Shown here: piece after piece, positions 9,045-14,727 of the stretch
Numbering within the stretch: the first letter of the stretch is position 1
Layout of the letters: each line of letters starts with the position of its first letter
Virus record (IMG/VR): IMGVR_UViG_3300029914_000159
Span: 1-20,246 of that record
Direction: 5' to 3' (one strand)
From: a virus
Length of the DNA: 20,246 bases
The notes under the pieces: generated by a model
The model's input: the letters and a program-made list of their open reading frames with translations, nothing else
Told to the model about the DNA's origin: nothing
Databases searched by the model: none
Made by a program: the position numbers and the translations under genes

Positions 9045-9500
9045 TTAAGCGATTACATCGATAAGGAAGGTGAATTTAGCAGCTGAGCCGACAAGCGCTC
9101 CGGCAAAGTTAGCGACCAGCGTAGTCGCTGAACCTAGCTGAGCACCGAAGCCTACGGGATTGGTGTAGAGTTCGGTGTTATTCGCGGCCAGTATGGTGCT
9201 GATAGGTGCGCCCGTAAAGGCGGTGCCGTTCTGCGGTGTACCGATAGCGATAGTCGCCGAGCCAGTCAAAGCCACCGTGCTGGACAGCTTGATGTTGGTA
9301 ACAATAACGTTAGCCGGAAGGGTGATCAGATTTAATGTGTCTGTTCCCAAAGGCGTGATGCTGGTGTCAAACTGAACCTGGGACACGTGCTTGATTTCCC
9401 GAATCTGAAAAGTATCGAGAATCGTGGACGTAACCGAAGACCCACTTGCCACCAACCCGTTGGCAGTCCGGGCGTAGTTGATAGTGTTATAAGTAGCCAT
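9045..9500 (-). CDS. Putative capsid decoration/cement-type protein, 151 aa
   Basis: The protein is almost wholly beta-strand-like and rich in Thr, Ala, Ile, Val and Asn, with almost no Cys or aromatic residues. Motifs include DTLNLITLPANVIVTNIKLS and TGSATIAIGTPQNG, a pattern (D..nL..lP....i......v.....gsaT..iGt) common in small virion proteins encoded next to major capsid genes. The position directly after the capsid gene, 20 nt away, is where cement or decoration proteins often lie; Bbp16 of Bordetella phage BPP-1 is the comparison I have in mind, by position, not by sequence. A strong AAGGAA sits 8 nt before ATG 9500. Alternatives are a head fibre or head-completion protein. Confidence 0.6.
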   Translation of the reverse strand: MATYNTINYARTANGLVASGSSVTSTILDTFQIREIKHVSQVQFDTSITPLGTDTLNLITLPANVIVTNIKLSSTVALTGSATIAIGTPQNGTAFTGAPISTILAANNTELYTNPVGFGAQLGSATTLVANFAGALVGSAAKFTFLIDVIA

Positions 9501-9520
9501 ATATTTATTTCCTTTTTTGG

Positions 9521-10468
9521 TTATGCCGACATATCAAACGGAATCGATACGACGCGCTCTTCAAACATGCGCACGCAATCAAAATCAGCATACGACTGAA
9601 TCTGATACACTTCGCCGACTTTATTCGGGAGAAGGTCGATACGAGCAGTAACGGGTTTAAGGTTGGTGAACTTGGCCGCTTGAGAGGTGAACATGACAGC
9701 GGTCGCCGTGCCTGAGTTAGACCCTGCATTGATAGTAGGGATAAGCTCGGTACGAATGAACGTGACACCCAAAGCCCGCTGCACGGGGTGGGAATCAATA
9801 TCGGTCAGCCACTTATTGTCGCTGTAGAAGATATTGGTAACTTGCTGGTCACGCTTGAGTTGGTTAAGACCCCAAGTATTGATAGCGACAATAACCTCGT
9901 CGCCGGGAAGCACTGCTTCCTGAGAATTGAGGAGATTGAGGCCGTACTTGATCTTGCCAACCGTCATGCCGGTGTTGCCCGCTACGGAAGTACCAGTTGT
10001 GACGCCAGATTCCATGTAGCCAATAGGGACGACCTGCGAAGAAGGCAGCGCAACCGAAGCGGTTGTAGTGCCGTAGTCGCTGGTGGACAGTGCTGTTCCA
10101 AGCAATGCGGAGATGGTGATAATGTCCTTTTGACGTTCCATCGCGTACATAGCAGAACGAACAAAGTCGCCTGTTGGGTTGATGTTGGCACGGATGGTAT
10201 CTGCGTCATCCAATGCGGTTCCCCAGTATACGCGCTTGGGAGCGACGATACGCCTTGAGAACTGAGGATCACTATTCACAATATCCATATTGCGAGAGGT
10301 AGCGATCTGGGGCTGAGCAAAAGCTGCTAAGCGGGTGTAGAATTTACGAACGCCTGCCATTTTGTCTTCTTGGAGAAAACGGGTCAGGCGAGCTTCCATC
10401 TGCTGCGAAGCCAAGTTAATGTACGTTTCGTACTGTTGGATATCCGCGGCATCAAATGTAGCTGCCAT
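9521..10468 (-). CDS. Major capsid protein, 315 aa
   Basis: Identified by the signature of one HK97-fold coat family: a long N-terminal helix, then RRIVAPKRVYWGTALDDAD, IRANINPTGDFVRSAMYAME and KDIITISALLGTA (residues 72-125), matching the common form ..dDvD..R..idPts.yv..a..a..R..Dd.ii.al.G.a. Later segments, GDEVIVAINTWGLNQL and ADFDCVRMFEERVVSIPFD, fit the beta-rich axial domain and C-terminus. The position after the scaffold and before a decoration-type gene supports it. ATG 10468 has the ribosome site AAAGGA with the GG about 9 nt upstream. Its 5' flank is unlike any other gene here: a promoter and a structured leader precede it, and part of the ribosome site can pair with a distant arm. 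Confidence 0.88.
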   Translation of the reverse strand: MAATFDAADIQQYETYINLASQQMEARLTRFLQEDKMAGVRKFYTRLAAFAQPQIATSRNMDIVNSDPQFSRRIVAPKRVYWGTALDDADTIRANINPTGDFVRSAMYAMERQKDIITISALLGTALSTSDYGTTTASVALPSSQVVPIGYMESGVTTGTSVAGNTGMTVGKIKYGLNLLNSQEAVLPGDEVIVAINTWGLNQLKRDQQVTNIFYSDNKWLTDIDSHPVQRALGVTFIRTELIPTINAGSNSGTATAVMFTSQAAKFTNLKPVTARIDLLPNKVGEVYQIQSYADFDCVRMFEERVVSIPFDMSA

Positions 10469-10470
10469 AT

Positions 10471-10680
10471 AAAGGTTCCTTTGGTTGTGGTTCTAAAACA
10501 ATTCCAGAGAATTAGCGGCTCTCTGAATTAACCGATCCGCCCTTTTCGTTCTTCAGGTTATCGCTTTCGCGGCCTGAATAACTACGAAGACTTCAACCAG
10601 ATACGTCTGGCTGCCACCGGGAACCTTTACATCCCGCCACGGGTCGCGGCTTTCGCCGGATTATCACGTTGCGGGATGTA
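10471..10680 (-). ncRNA. Structured RNA leader upstream of the major capsid gene
   Basis: The gap between scaffold and capsid holds nested complementarity when read on the minus strand. P0: TACATCCCGC (10680-10671) with GCGGGATGTA (10637-10628), 10 perfect pairs, enclosing CGGC-GAAA-GCCG (10658-10647). P1: AAAGGTTCC (10628-10620) with GGAACCTTT (10479-10471), 9 perfect pairs, abutting P0 so the helices could stack. Inside P1: CCAGA-CGTA-TCTGG (10610-10597); TTCAGG (10578-10573) with CCTGAA (10557-10552), enclosing CGC-GAAA-GCG; and an AT-rich hairpin at 10529-10500. Two loops are GNRA tetraloops. The 3' arm of P1 overlaps the capsid ribosome site AAAGGA, so pairing could regulate translation; a processing or stability role is also possible. 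It matches no RNA family that I recognise. Pairings were found by eye and not by energy calculation. Confidence 0.55.
10495..10529 (-). terminator. Possible weak terminator or attenuator hairpin before the capsid gene
   Basis: On the minus strand AATTCAGAGA pairs with TCTCTGGAATT (10 pairs, one bulged G, 9-nt loop) and is followed by GTTTTAG. It resembles an intrinsic terminator, but the stem is AT-rich and the T-run is four bases. It lies between the capsid promoter and the capsid start codon, where a strong terminator would make no sense, so an attenuator or an mRNA-stabilising hairpin is more plausible. Confidence 0.3.
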
Positions 10681-10705
10681 TATACCGTATCAGACTGATT
10701 GTCAA
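10677..10705 (-). promoter_or_regulatory. Sigma70-type promoter for the capsid transcript
   Basis: On the minus strand a perfect -35 TTGACA (10705-10700) is followed after 17 nt by TATACA (10682-10677); TATATA at 10684-10679, with 15-nt spacing, is a second choice. The -35 overlaps the scaffold stop codon. Transcription would begin near 10670 and run into the capsid gene. The -10 region overlaps the left arm of the 10-bp inverted repeat, so short transcripts would lack that arm while read-through transcripts would carry it. Confidence 0.6.
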
Positions 10706-11610
10706 CTCTTTGGATACGCGGCTTGAAAGAGCTCATGCATTTTCTTCTCGGCAGCAGCATTACCGGGATGTCGGGGATTCATCAGAGCTTTAACGGTTTC
10801 CGGGTCAGCCTTCATACGCTCGATCTCGGACTTGGCCGCCGCAGCCGACTCCAGGAAATTACCCCCGCCCAATTGCGGTACGCCCGTGATGATCTGGTGA
10901 TCCCGGAGAGTCGCCCCGGCCTTCACCATCAAGTCGATGAATGTGGGATCTTGGGTAAGGCCTTTTTCCTTGGCCCAAGCGATTGTTTTTTCGCCCCCGA
11001 GTTTTTGCAGGACACGATCGCCGCCGTCTAGCGCATTCTTCCAATCGTCTCCATAGCTTCGTTGAAGTTCGGTCAAGGCAGCTTGCCGGGCCTGTTCAGC
11101 CTTCGCATGCCCTTCAGAGGCTACGCCGACACCTTTGAGCTGCCATGCAGCATAACCGTCACGAACAGCCTTGGCTTGCGCCGAGGTAAGGCCCGCTTTG
11201 TGCATGATCTGTGCGACAACCTTATCGCCCTCCTCGTTGTACTGGCCATGTAGTTCTTTAGGGATGGTATCCTTATTGAACCCATACTTGTCCGGGGTTT
11301 CGGGACGTCCTAGCTTACCATAGAGATCGCTCCATTCTTTTTCCGTCCACGCGTCATTCGGTTTAGGGAGGTGCGCTCCCCGAAATGCTTCTAACTCCAG
11401 GTACGATTTGCTCAACGCATTAACATCGCCGAACTTAGCTAGCGAAGCGTTCGTTTTGAGATCCGCTGGGAGGGATTCTCTCCATGTTCCAGCGGTTAAG
11501 CCCGTCATTACTGTTTCTGTCGTGGTAGCGGGCGCGCCTGCTCCGGTGGTAATCGGGGCTGCCCCACCAAGGGCTGCGCCTGCTTCTTGTGCTGCAATTG
11601 CTTCAGTCAT
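10702..11610 (-). CDS. Capsid scaffolding/assembly protein, 302 aa
   Basis: The N-terminal 30 residues are a Gly/Ala/Thr-rich linker. Residues 40-110 match the podoviral scaffold pattern: WRESLPADLKTNASLAKFGD, NALSKSYLELE, then LPKPNDAWTEKEWSDLYGKL and GRPETPDKYGF. The middle is a long charged helix (KAEQARQAALTELQRSYGDD) and the C-terminus is short and basic (EKKMHELFQAAYPKS), as in many scaffolds that bind coat protein through a C-terminal helix. It acts inside the procapsid and leaves before DNA is packaged. ATG 11610 has AAGGA 9 nt upstream and overlaps the end of the Bbp19-like gene by 8 bp. The order portal, small protein, scaffold, coat is conserved in related phages. Confidence 0.85.
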   Translation of the reverse strand: MTEAIAAQEAGAALGGAAPITTGAGAPATTTETVMTGLTAGTWRESLPADLKTNASLAKFGDVNALSKSYLELEAFRGAHLPKPNDAWTEKEWSDLYGKLGRPETPDKYGFNKDTIPKELHGQYNEEGDKVVAQIMHKAGLTSAQAKAVRDGYAAWQLKGVGVASEGHAKAEQARQAALTELQRSYGDDWKNALDGGDRVLQKLGGEKTIAWAKEKGLTQDPTFIDLMVKAGATLRDHQIITGVPQLGGGNFLESAAAAKSEIERMKADPETVKALMNPRHPGNAAAEKKMHELFQAAYPKS

Positions 11611-11896
11611 ATAGGTTTTCCTTCTTTTGCTCTTCCATCTCCTGAATGAGACTTGTTATCTCATTGGAGAAATCGTTTGAATCGTAAACCGTATGCAGTA
11701 TCTGCAGTATGAAGGCCCTTTGGCCCTCCATAAAGCTGCGCTTCTCGTCGGTGTCGGTCATTTTAGGCACTGAATAGTGTACCTTCAACCAGTCGCGAAT
11801 AAGTGCCTTACCGTCCTCGGAGGTAAAGACCCGGTTATAAATACGTTTAATATCGCGCTTCTTCTGAAGACGCTCGATCTGCTTTTCTTGAGTCAT
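11603..11896 (-). CDS. Bbp19-like small phage protein, 97 aa
   Basis: This small charged helical protein lies between portal and scaffold. The core IYNRVFTSEDGKALIRDWL followed by FMEGQRAFILQILHTV recalls the Bbp19-like domain known from Bordetella phage BPP-1, with its F.s.dG...L..L and eG.R.....i. pattern. The C-terminal 25 residues are acidic (EITSLIQEMEEQKKENLYD). Its function is not established; the position suggests a role in portal or procapsid assembly. The ATG overlaps the portal stop by one base (TAATG), and its own stop overlaps the scaffold start by 8 bp, so all three are probably translationally coupled. The family call comes from pattern memory. Confidence 0.65.
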   Translation of the reverse strand: MTQEKQIERLQKKRDIKRIYNRVFTSEDGKALIRDWLKVHYSVPKMTDTDEKRSFMEGQRAFILQILHTVYDSNDFSNEITSLIQEMEEQKKENLYD

Positions 11897-13536
11897 TACT
11901 GTTGTCCCATCAAGCCTTTAAACGTGTCGGGGGAAGCTTGCGCGGCCTGCGCGACGTTCTTCATACCCTGAGTGGCGTTCATGGCCTGCTCCGCTTGCTG
12001 TTGCTGGGCTTGCTGTTGCGCCCGCTGTTGCTGTAATACTTTCACCATTTGAGGGGAACGAATCGCTTTAACGGATACGTCCATGCCGTCCGCCGTGTCG
12101 CGTACCAGGCGATCTGTGTCGATGTAATCCATAAGTCCGGGGAACTGCTGTGTCAAAGGTATGAACTCCTTCAGGAATTCCATGGTGTTCTCCGACTTTC
12201 GAGCGTGTTGGGCTCGCGCGGTCGGACTCATGTACTTAACAAAAACGTTGCGCCCGTTCAATGCCCGTGGCTTCTTTGGTAATTTACCCTGCTTCTCCAA
12301 GAACCTGAAAGTTCTGCGAATCAGCGGCGATAGAACCTCGCCCTCTAACCGAGCGGTGACGGGGGTTAGCATGCGAAGCTTGTCGTCCCTGTCCGATTGA
12401 ACCTCCACGGTGGTAACGCGCTCGCGGTTCCCGTAGTCGTTGCCGACGAACAAGTCGTTATAAAACGCCTTGTCGATGCCCTCCTTCAGAAATCTGAAGT
12501 ACTCTTCGGTGATCTTAATATCCCCGCCCAAGTCCATGCTGCGTGGAGGATTGCTCCCCGGCGCGATGGCGTGGGCTTTAAGGGGCTCTAAAACAGGTTT
12601 GATCAGCACGCCGTCGTTTTCGTAGACGAAGGGCGGTAAGCCACGAAGCTGCGCGCTCTGCATGTAGGTGCGGATAGCTGTATTTAGTAACCGGATATTC
12701 TGAAGCGAGTCGCGTCCGGGGCAGTTACCGTAAACATCATCCGTCATTTTTGTCCAACGGAAGACAAGGAAGGGAAAAAAATCATACGCTCCCTGTGAGA
12801 GCATCGTCTGGGTTTCCATGTGGATGTAGACGCTCTTAAACCGGAGCGGTCCTGTAGGAGAAACAGGGTAAACAAAGTGGAGAATATCGGTACGCTCTTC
12901 GGTCTGAGAGCCTTTGTAGGGAATCGCGGCATAGGCTTTTCCGAACTTAATCAGACACTGCCGATTCGTAAGTTGAAATTTACGACCTAGCACATCCACC
13001 ATTCCCTTGTCATTTTCGGCGATCGAGCACTCGGAAAGAGGCATGGGGCGAAGCGCGAAAGTCTTGTTATCATCCAGCAACGAGATGATAGCCGTTCCGA
13101 GTGCCGCGCCTTCGCGGTACAGCTCGGGCATACTGAAATTGAAACCCACTTCGGGGTCGGAGTACATGTTGAAGATGGCGTCTGCGCAAGCCTCAAAATA
13201 GGCCATGACGTCGTACTGCATATCAACGTCATCGACGCCGCAGTGGAGAGCAAACCACCGGGATGACGGGTTCGTTATGTAGGAATGCAACCCACTGACA
13301 AGAGTGTTAAGCGCCCATATAGGCGCGTCGTAGTATATCCGCTCTTTGCGGTTATACGGAATCATAATCCTACGCGTAAAGTCTTTGGCGTTCGGGATTA
13401 CCAACTCCCGTATCTCCTGCCACAGGGGTTCCCATATCTTACGATGGGCATTGATTTCATCGTACCATTTTATGATCTTATACGCCTCGTCCTTACTCCC
13501 TGAGCCTTCTGCCAATCCTGTTATGTCTACACTCAT
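11896..13536 (-). CDS. Portal / head-to-tail connector protein (T7 gp8-like), 546 aa
   Basis: This protein forms the dodecameric ring through which DNA enters and leaves the head. The N-terminal region is typical of podoviral connectors: HRKIWEPLWQEIRELVIPNA (31-50), IYYDAPIWALNTLVSGLHS (67-85), then ITNPSSRWFAL (87-97). REGAALGTAIISLLDD (about 141-156) and later FVGNDYGNRERVTTVEVQSD with MLTPVTARLEGEVLSPLI match the stem and wing regions. T7 gp8 is 536 aa. The last 50 residues are Gln/Ala-rich, with a run built from QQ and AQ, probably a flexible or coiled tail facing the head interior. ATG 13536 follows the preceding stop by two bases; the ribosome site is the weak AGGCGG at the end of the preceding gene. 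Confidence 0.92.
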   Translation of the reverse strand: MSVDITGLAEGSGSKDEAYKIIKWYDEINAHRKIWEPLWQEIRELVIPNAKDFTRRIMIPYNRKERIYYDAPIWALNTLVSGLHSYITNPSSRWFALHCGVDDVDMQYDVMAYFEACADAIFNMYSDPEVGFNFSMPELYREGAALGTAIISLLDDNKTFALRPMPLSECSIAENDKGMVDVLGRKFQLTNRQCLIKFGKAYAAIPYKGSQTEERTDILHFVYPVSPTGPLRFKSVYIHMETQTMLSQGAYDFFPFLVFRWTKMTDDVYGNCPGRDSLQNIRLLNTAIRTYMQSAQLRGLPPFVYENDGVLIKPVLEPLKAHAIAPGSNPPRSMDLGGDIKITEEYFRFLKEGIDKAFYNDLFVGNDYGNRERVTTVEVQSDRDDKLRMLTPVTARLEGEVLSPLIRRTFRFLEKQGKLPKKPRALNGRNVFVKYMSPTARAQHARKSENTMEFLKEFIPLTQQFPGLMDYIDTDRLVRDTADGMDVSVKAIRSPQMVKVLQQQRAQQQAQQQQAEQAMNATQGMKNVAQAAQASPDTFKGLMGQQ

Positions 13537-13538
13537 GA

Positions 13539-13775
13539 TTAGCCGCCTAGTATGGATGCTTTGTTAGAAGCTGCTGTCGTATCTGTTGGGGTTTGGGATG
13601 CGAGGACGCCTTTCGCTTGCTGCGCCTTGGCGTCCGCTGCCACCGCCTGATCCCCTGCTGTTGGATTATTATTTGTAGCCGACGGAGGCGCTGCAGGCGA
13701 AGGGGTTACGGCTGGCGCCGTGGGCGTGGAGCTGCTACCAAAGCAGTAGTAATACACGGGCATTGTGTCGTACAT
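13539..13775 (-). CDS. Small Pro/Ala-rich protein, 78 aa, paralogue-like to its upstream neighbour
   Basis: The function is unknown. The N-terminus reads YYYCFGSSSTPTAPAV, followed by a Pro/Ala/Thr/Asn-rich disordered middle and an ILGG C-terminus. The same plan (aromatic-Cys-aromatic-Gly-Ser, Pro-rich linker, ILGG end) is seen in the next gene upstream, so the two may be tandem duplicates. Small proteins of this kind, with a Cys-Phe-Gly start and a Pro-rich linker, occur beside portal genes in other podoviruses, where their role is also unclear. ATG 13775 has the best ribosome site in this region (GGAGG, 5 nt away). The end codes GGC GGC TAA just before the portal ATG and so provides a weak ribosome site for it. 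Confidence 0.6.
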   Translation of the reverse strand: MYDTMPVYYYCFGSSSTPTAPAVTPSPAAPPSATNNNPTAGDQAVAADAKAQQAKGVLASQTPTDTTAASNKASILGG

Positions 13776-13785
13776 GTTAACCTCC
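13773..13785 (-). promoter_or_regulatory. Ribosome site embedded in the coding end of the 84-aa gene
   Basis: The minus-strand sequence GGAGGTTAACATG carries the last two Gly codons (GGA GGT), the TAA stop, and the ATG of the 78-aa gene. The strong Shine-Dalgarno is thus made from the conserved C-terminal GG. This settles the 13775 start and implies coupling. It also means that conservation of the ILGG ending may reflect the ribosome site as much as the peptide. Confidence 0.75.
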
Positions 13786-14031
13786 GAGGATAGTCTTGAC
13801 GCTTGTTTTATTAGCGTTAGGGACAGTTCCGCCTAAGCTCTGCCCACCTTGGGTATCCGCTACGTAGAGACGTTGCGCTGCTTGCTCTTGCGTTCCTGCG
13901 GCTGGCTGGCTGGCAGGGGTTGGCGGCGTGGCTATCGGTGCGGGCGCCTCGGGAGCTGCTTGAGGCGTAGGAGCACCCCCACTGCCAAAATAGCACCGCA
14001 TTTCAAAGTCTAAATATTTAGGTATGTTCAT
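13777..14031 (-). CDS. Small Pro/Ala-rich protein, 84 aa
   Basis: The function is unknown. MRCYFGSGGAPTPQAAPEAP (residues 11-30) is followed by a long Pro/Ala/Thr linker, then RLYVADTQGGQSLGGTVPNA and TSVKTILGG at the end. It shares the N-terminal C-[FY]-F-G-S motif, the linker and the ILGG end with the following 78-aa gene. The start at 14031 is supported by an ATGA overlap with the upstream gene, although no Shine-Dalgarno is visible; ATG at codon 11 is an alternative that would give a shorter MRCYFG start. The last codons GGA GGT form the ribosome site of the next gene. Confidence 0.55.
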   Translation of the reverse strand: MNIPKYLDFEMRCYFGSGGAPTPQAAPEAPAPIATPPTPASQPAAGTQEQAAQRLYVADTQGGQSLGGTVPNANKTSVKTILGG

Positions 14032-14435
14032 ACAAATCTAAGTATACGGTTGATCTCCATTATGACAGGTTCAGGACGATCCAAGTGCGTCCGGTTCCAT
14101 GCGATGAGCCTTATATCGCACCCGTAGGTTTTAAGCAAGCTCAATGAGTAACGTATCGCTTTGCCCATCTTACACTTGCACCCGGCGACGGACTCTACCC
14201 ACATACAGTGTCCGTCCCAGTCGATAGCATATCTATCCTTAACTCCTGTACTAACTTCCTTGACGGGCCTGCCGATGCAGTACCCTTCACCATCGGTTAT
14301 GGCCAGCCCTGACGCAATGTAGTATCCGAGATAGGTGGTAAAGGTTTCGTCTTCCCAGTCTCTCGTGCATGATATTTCTTTTCGGGTCACGTCCATCATG
14401 CGTTGCCCATCTTCCGCGCGAGCGATTCTGAACAT
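14028..14435 (-). CDS. Unknown protein, 135 aa, first gene of the leftward structural block
   Basis: I do not recognise this protein. The frame stays open much further upstream, but the extension lies antisense to the small terminase, so I place the start at the ATG at 14435 (MFRIARAEDGQRMM). The sequence has a central aromatic and acidic part (DWEDETFTTYLGYYIASGLA), an AIDWDGHCMWVESVAG strand pair, a short Cys-Lys-Cys-Lys segment, then KAIRYSLSLLKTYGCDIRLI and AWNRTH. The beta strand, then MGKAIRYSLSLL helix, then strand order recalls a GNAT acetyltransferase core, but no clean acetyl-CoA loop is visible, so this is only a suggestion. Its ATGA stop overlap couples it to the next gene. No Shine-Dalgarno is seen; the 9 bases through the ATG are identical to those of the divergent terminase gene. 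Confidence 0.5.
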   Translation of the reverse strand: MFRIARAEDGQRMMDVTRKEISCTRDWEDETFTTYLGYYIASGLAITDGEGYCIGRPVKEVSTGVKDRYAIDWDGHCMWVESVAGCKCKMGKAIRYSLSLLKTYGCDIRLIAWNRTHLDRPEPVIMEINRILRFV

Positions 14436-14475
14436 ATTGACGAAACTAACTGCACCATATAGACTTGTCAATATG
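14433..14475. promoter_or_regulatory. Divergent control region: 9-bp inverted repeat carrying both start codons
   Basis: CATATTGAC (14433-14441) and GTCAATATG (14467-14475) are a perfect inverted repeat around a 25-bp centre. The outer three bases of each arm are the start codons of the leftward 135-aa gene and the rightward small terminase. The arms also place TTGACG (plus, 14437-14442) and TTGACA (minus, 14471-14466) facing inward, but neither has a good -10 at 16-18 nt. Neither gene has a Shine-Dalgarno. It could be an operator, a phage-specific promoter pair or a translation signal. Confidence 0.5.
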
Positions 14476-14727
14476 ACTTCCACCTTGGCGAGGTACTCGC
14501 CTGATCGATTGCTGGAACTTTGGAAAACAGAATATGGCTTTGACCTCGATATGGCCCTGGGCCGACAGCTCGCGCTGATCGAAGCTAGCAAAGAGATAAA
14601 CCCGCTGGACAAAGTTGACGCTTTTATCAAGGTCAAGAACAGCGTCGAAAAGGCTAAGAGTGGGAGCAAGGATATCAAAATAGGTCAACTCGCTGTCATA
14701 GGCCGCGACTTTTCAAAGGACAAGTGA
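14473..14727 (+). CDS. terS: Terminase small subunit (putative), 84 aa
   Basis: The product would recognise phage DNA and load the large terminase during packaging. The main evidence is context: it lies directly upstream of, and overlaps by 4 bp (GTGA), the large terminase gene. Its size is close to T7 gp18 (89 aa), and the sequence is a charged helical protein (SPDRLLELWKTEYGFDLDMA, then KVDAFIKVKNSVEKAKSGSK). The frame is open from 14335, but the upstream part would overlap the divergent gene, so I use the ATG at 14473. No Shine-Dalgarno is visible before this ATG. No clear helix-turn-helix can be assigned by eye. Confidence 0.65.
   Translation: MTSTLARYSPDRLLELWKTEYGFDLDMALGRQLALIEASKEINPLDKVDAFIKVKNSVEKAKSGSKDIKIGQLAVIGRDFSKDK

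Noticed and set aside
10471-10701. Hammerhead or other self-cleaving ribozyme in the capsid leader
   Set aside because: CTGAAGA and GAAA words occur, but they are not linked by the required stems and no NUH cleavage context fits.
14335-14472. Longer N-terminus for the small terminase
   Set aside because: It would overlap the divergent 135-aa gene almost fully; the later ATG gives a T7 gp18-sized protein.
14436-14678. N-terminal extension of the 135-aa minus-strand protein
   Set aside because: The extension is antisense to the small terminase and has a shadow-like Ser/Leu composition.
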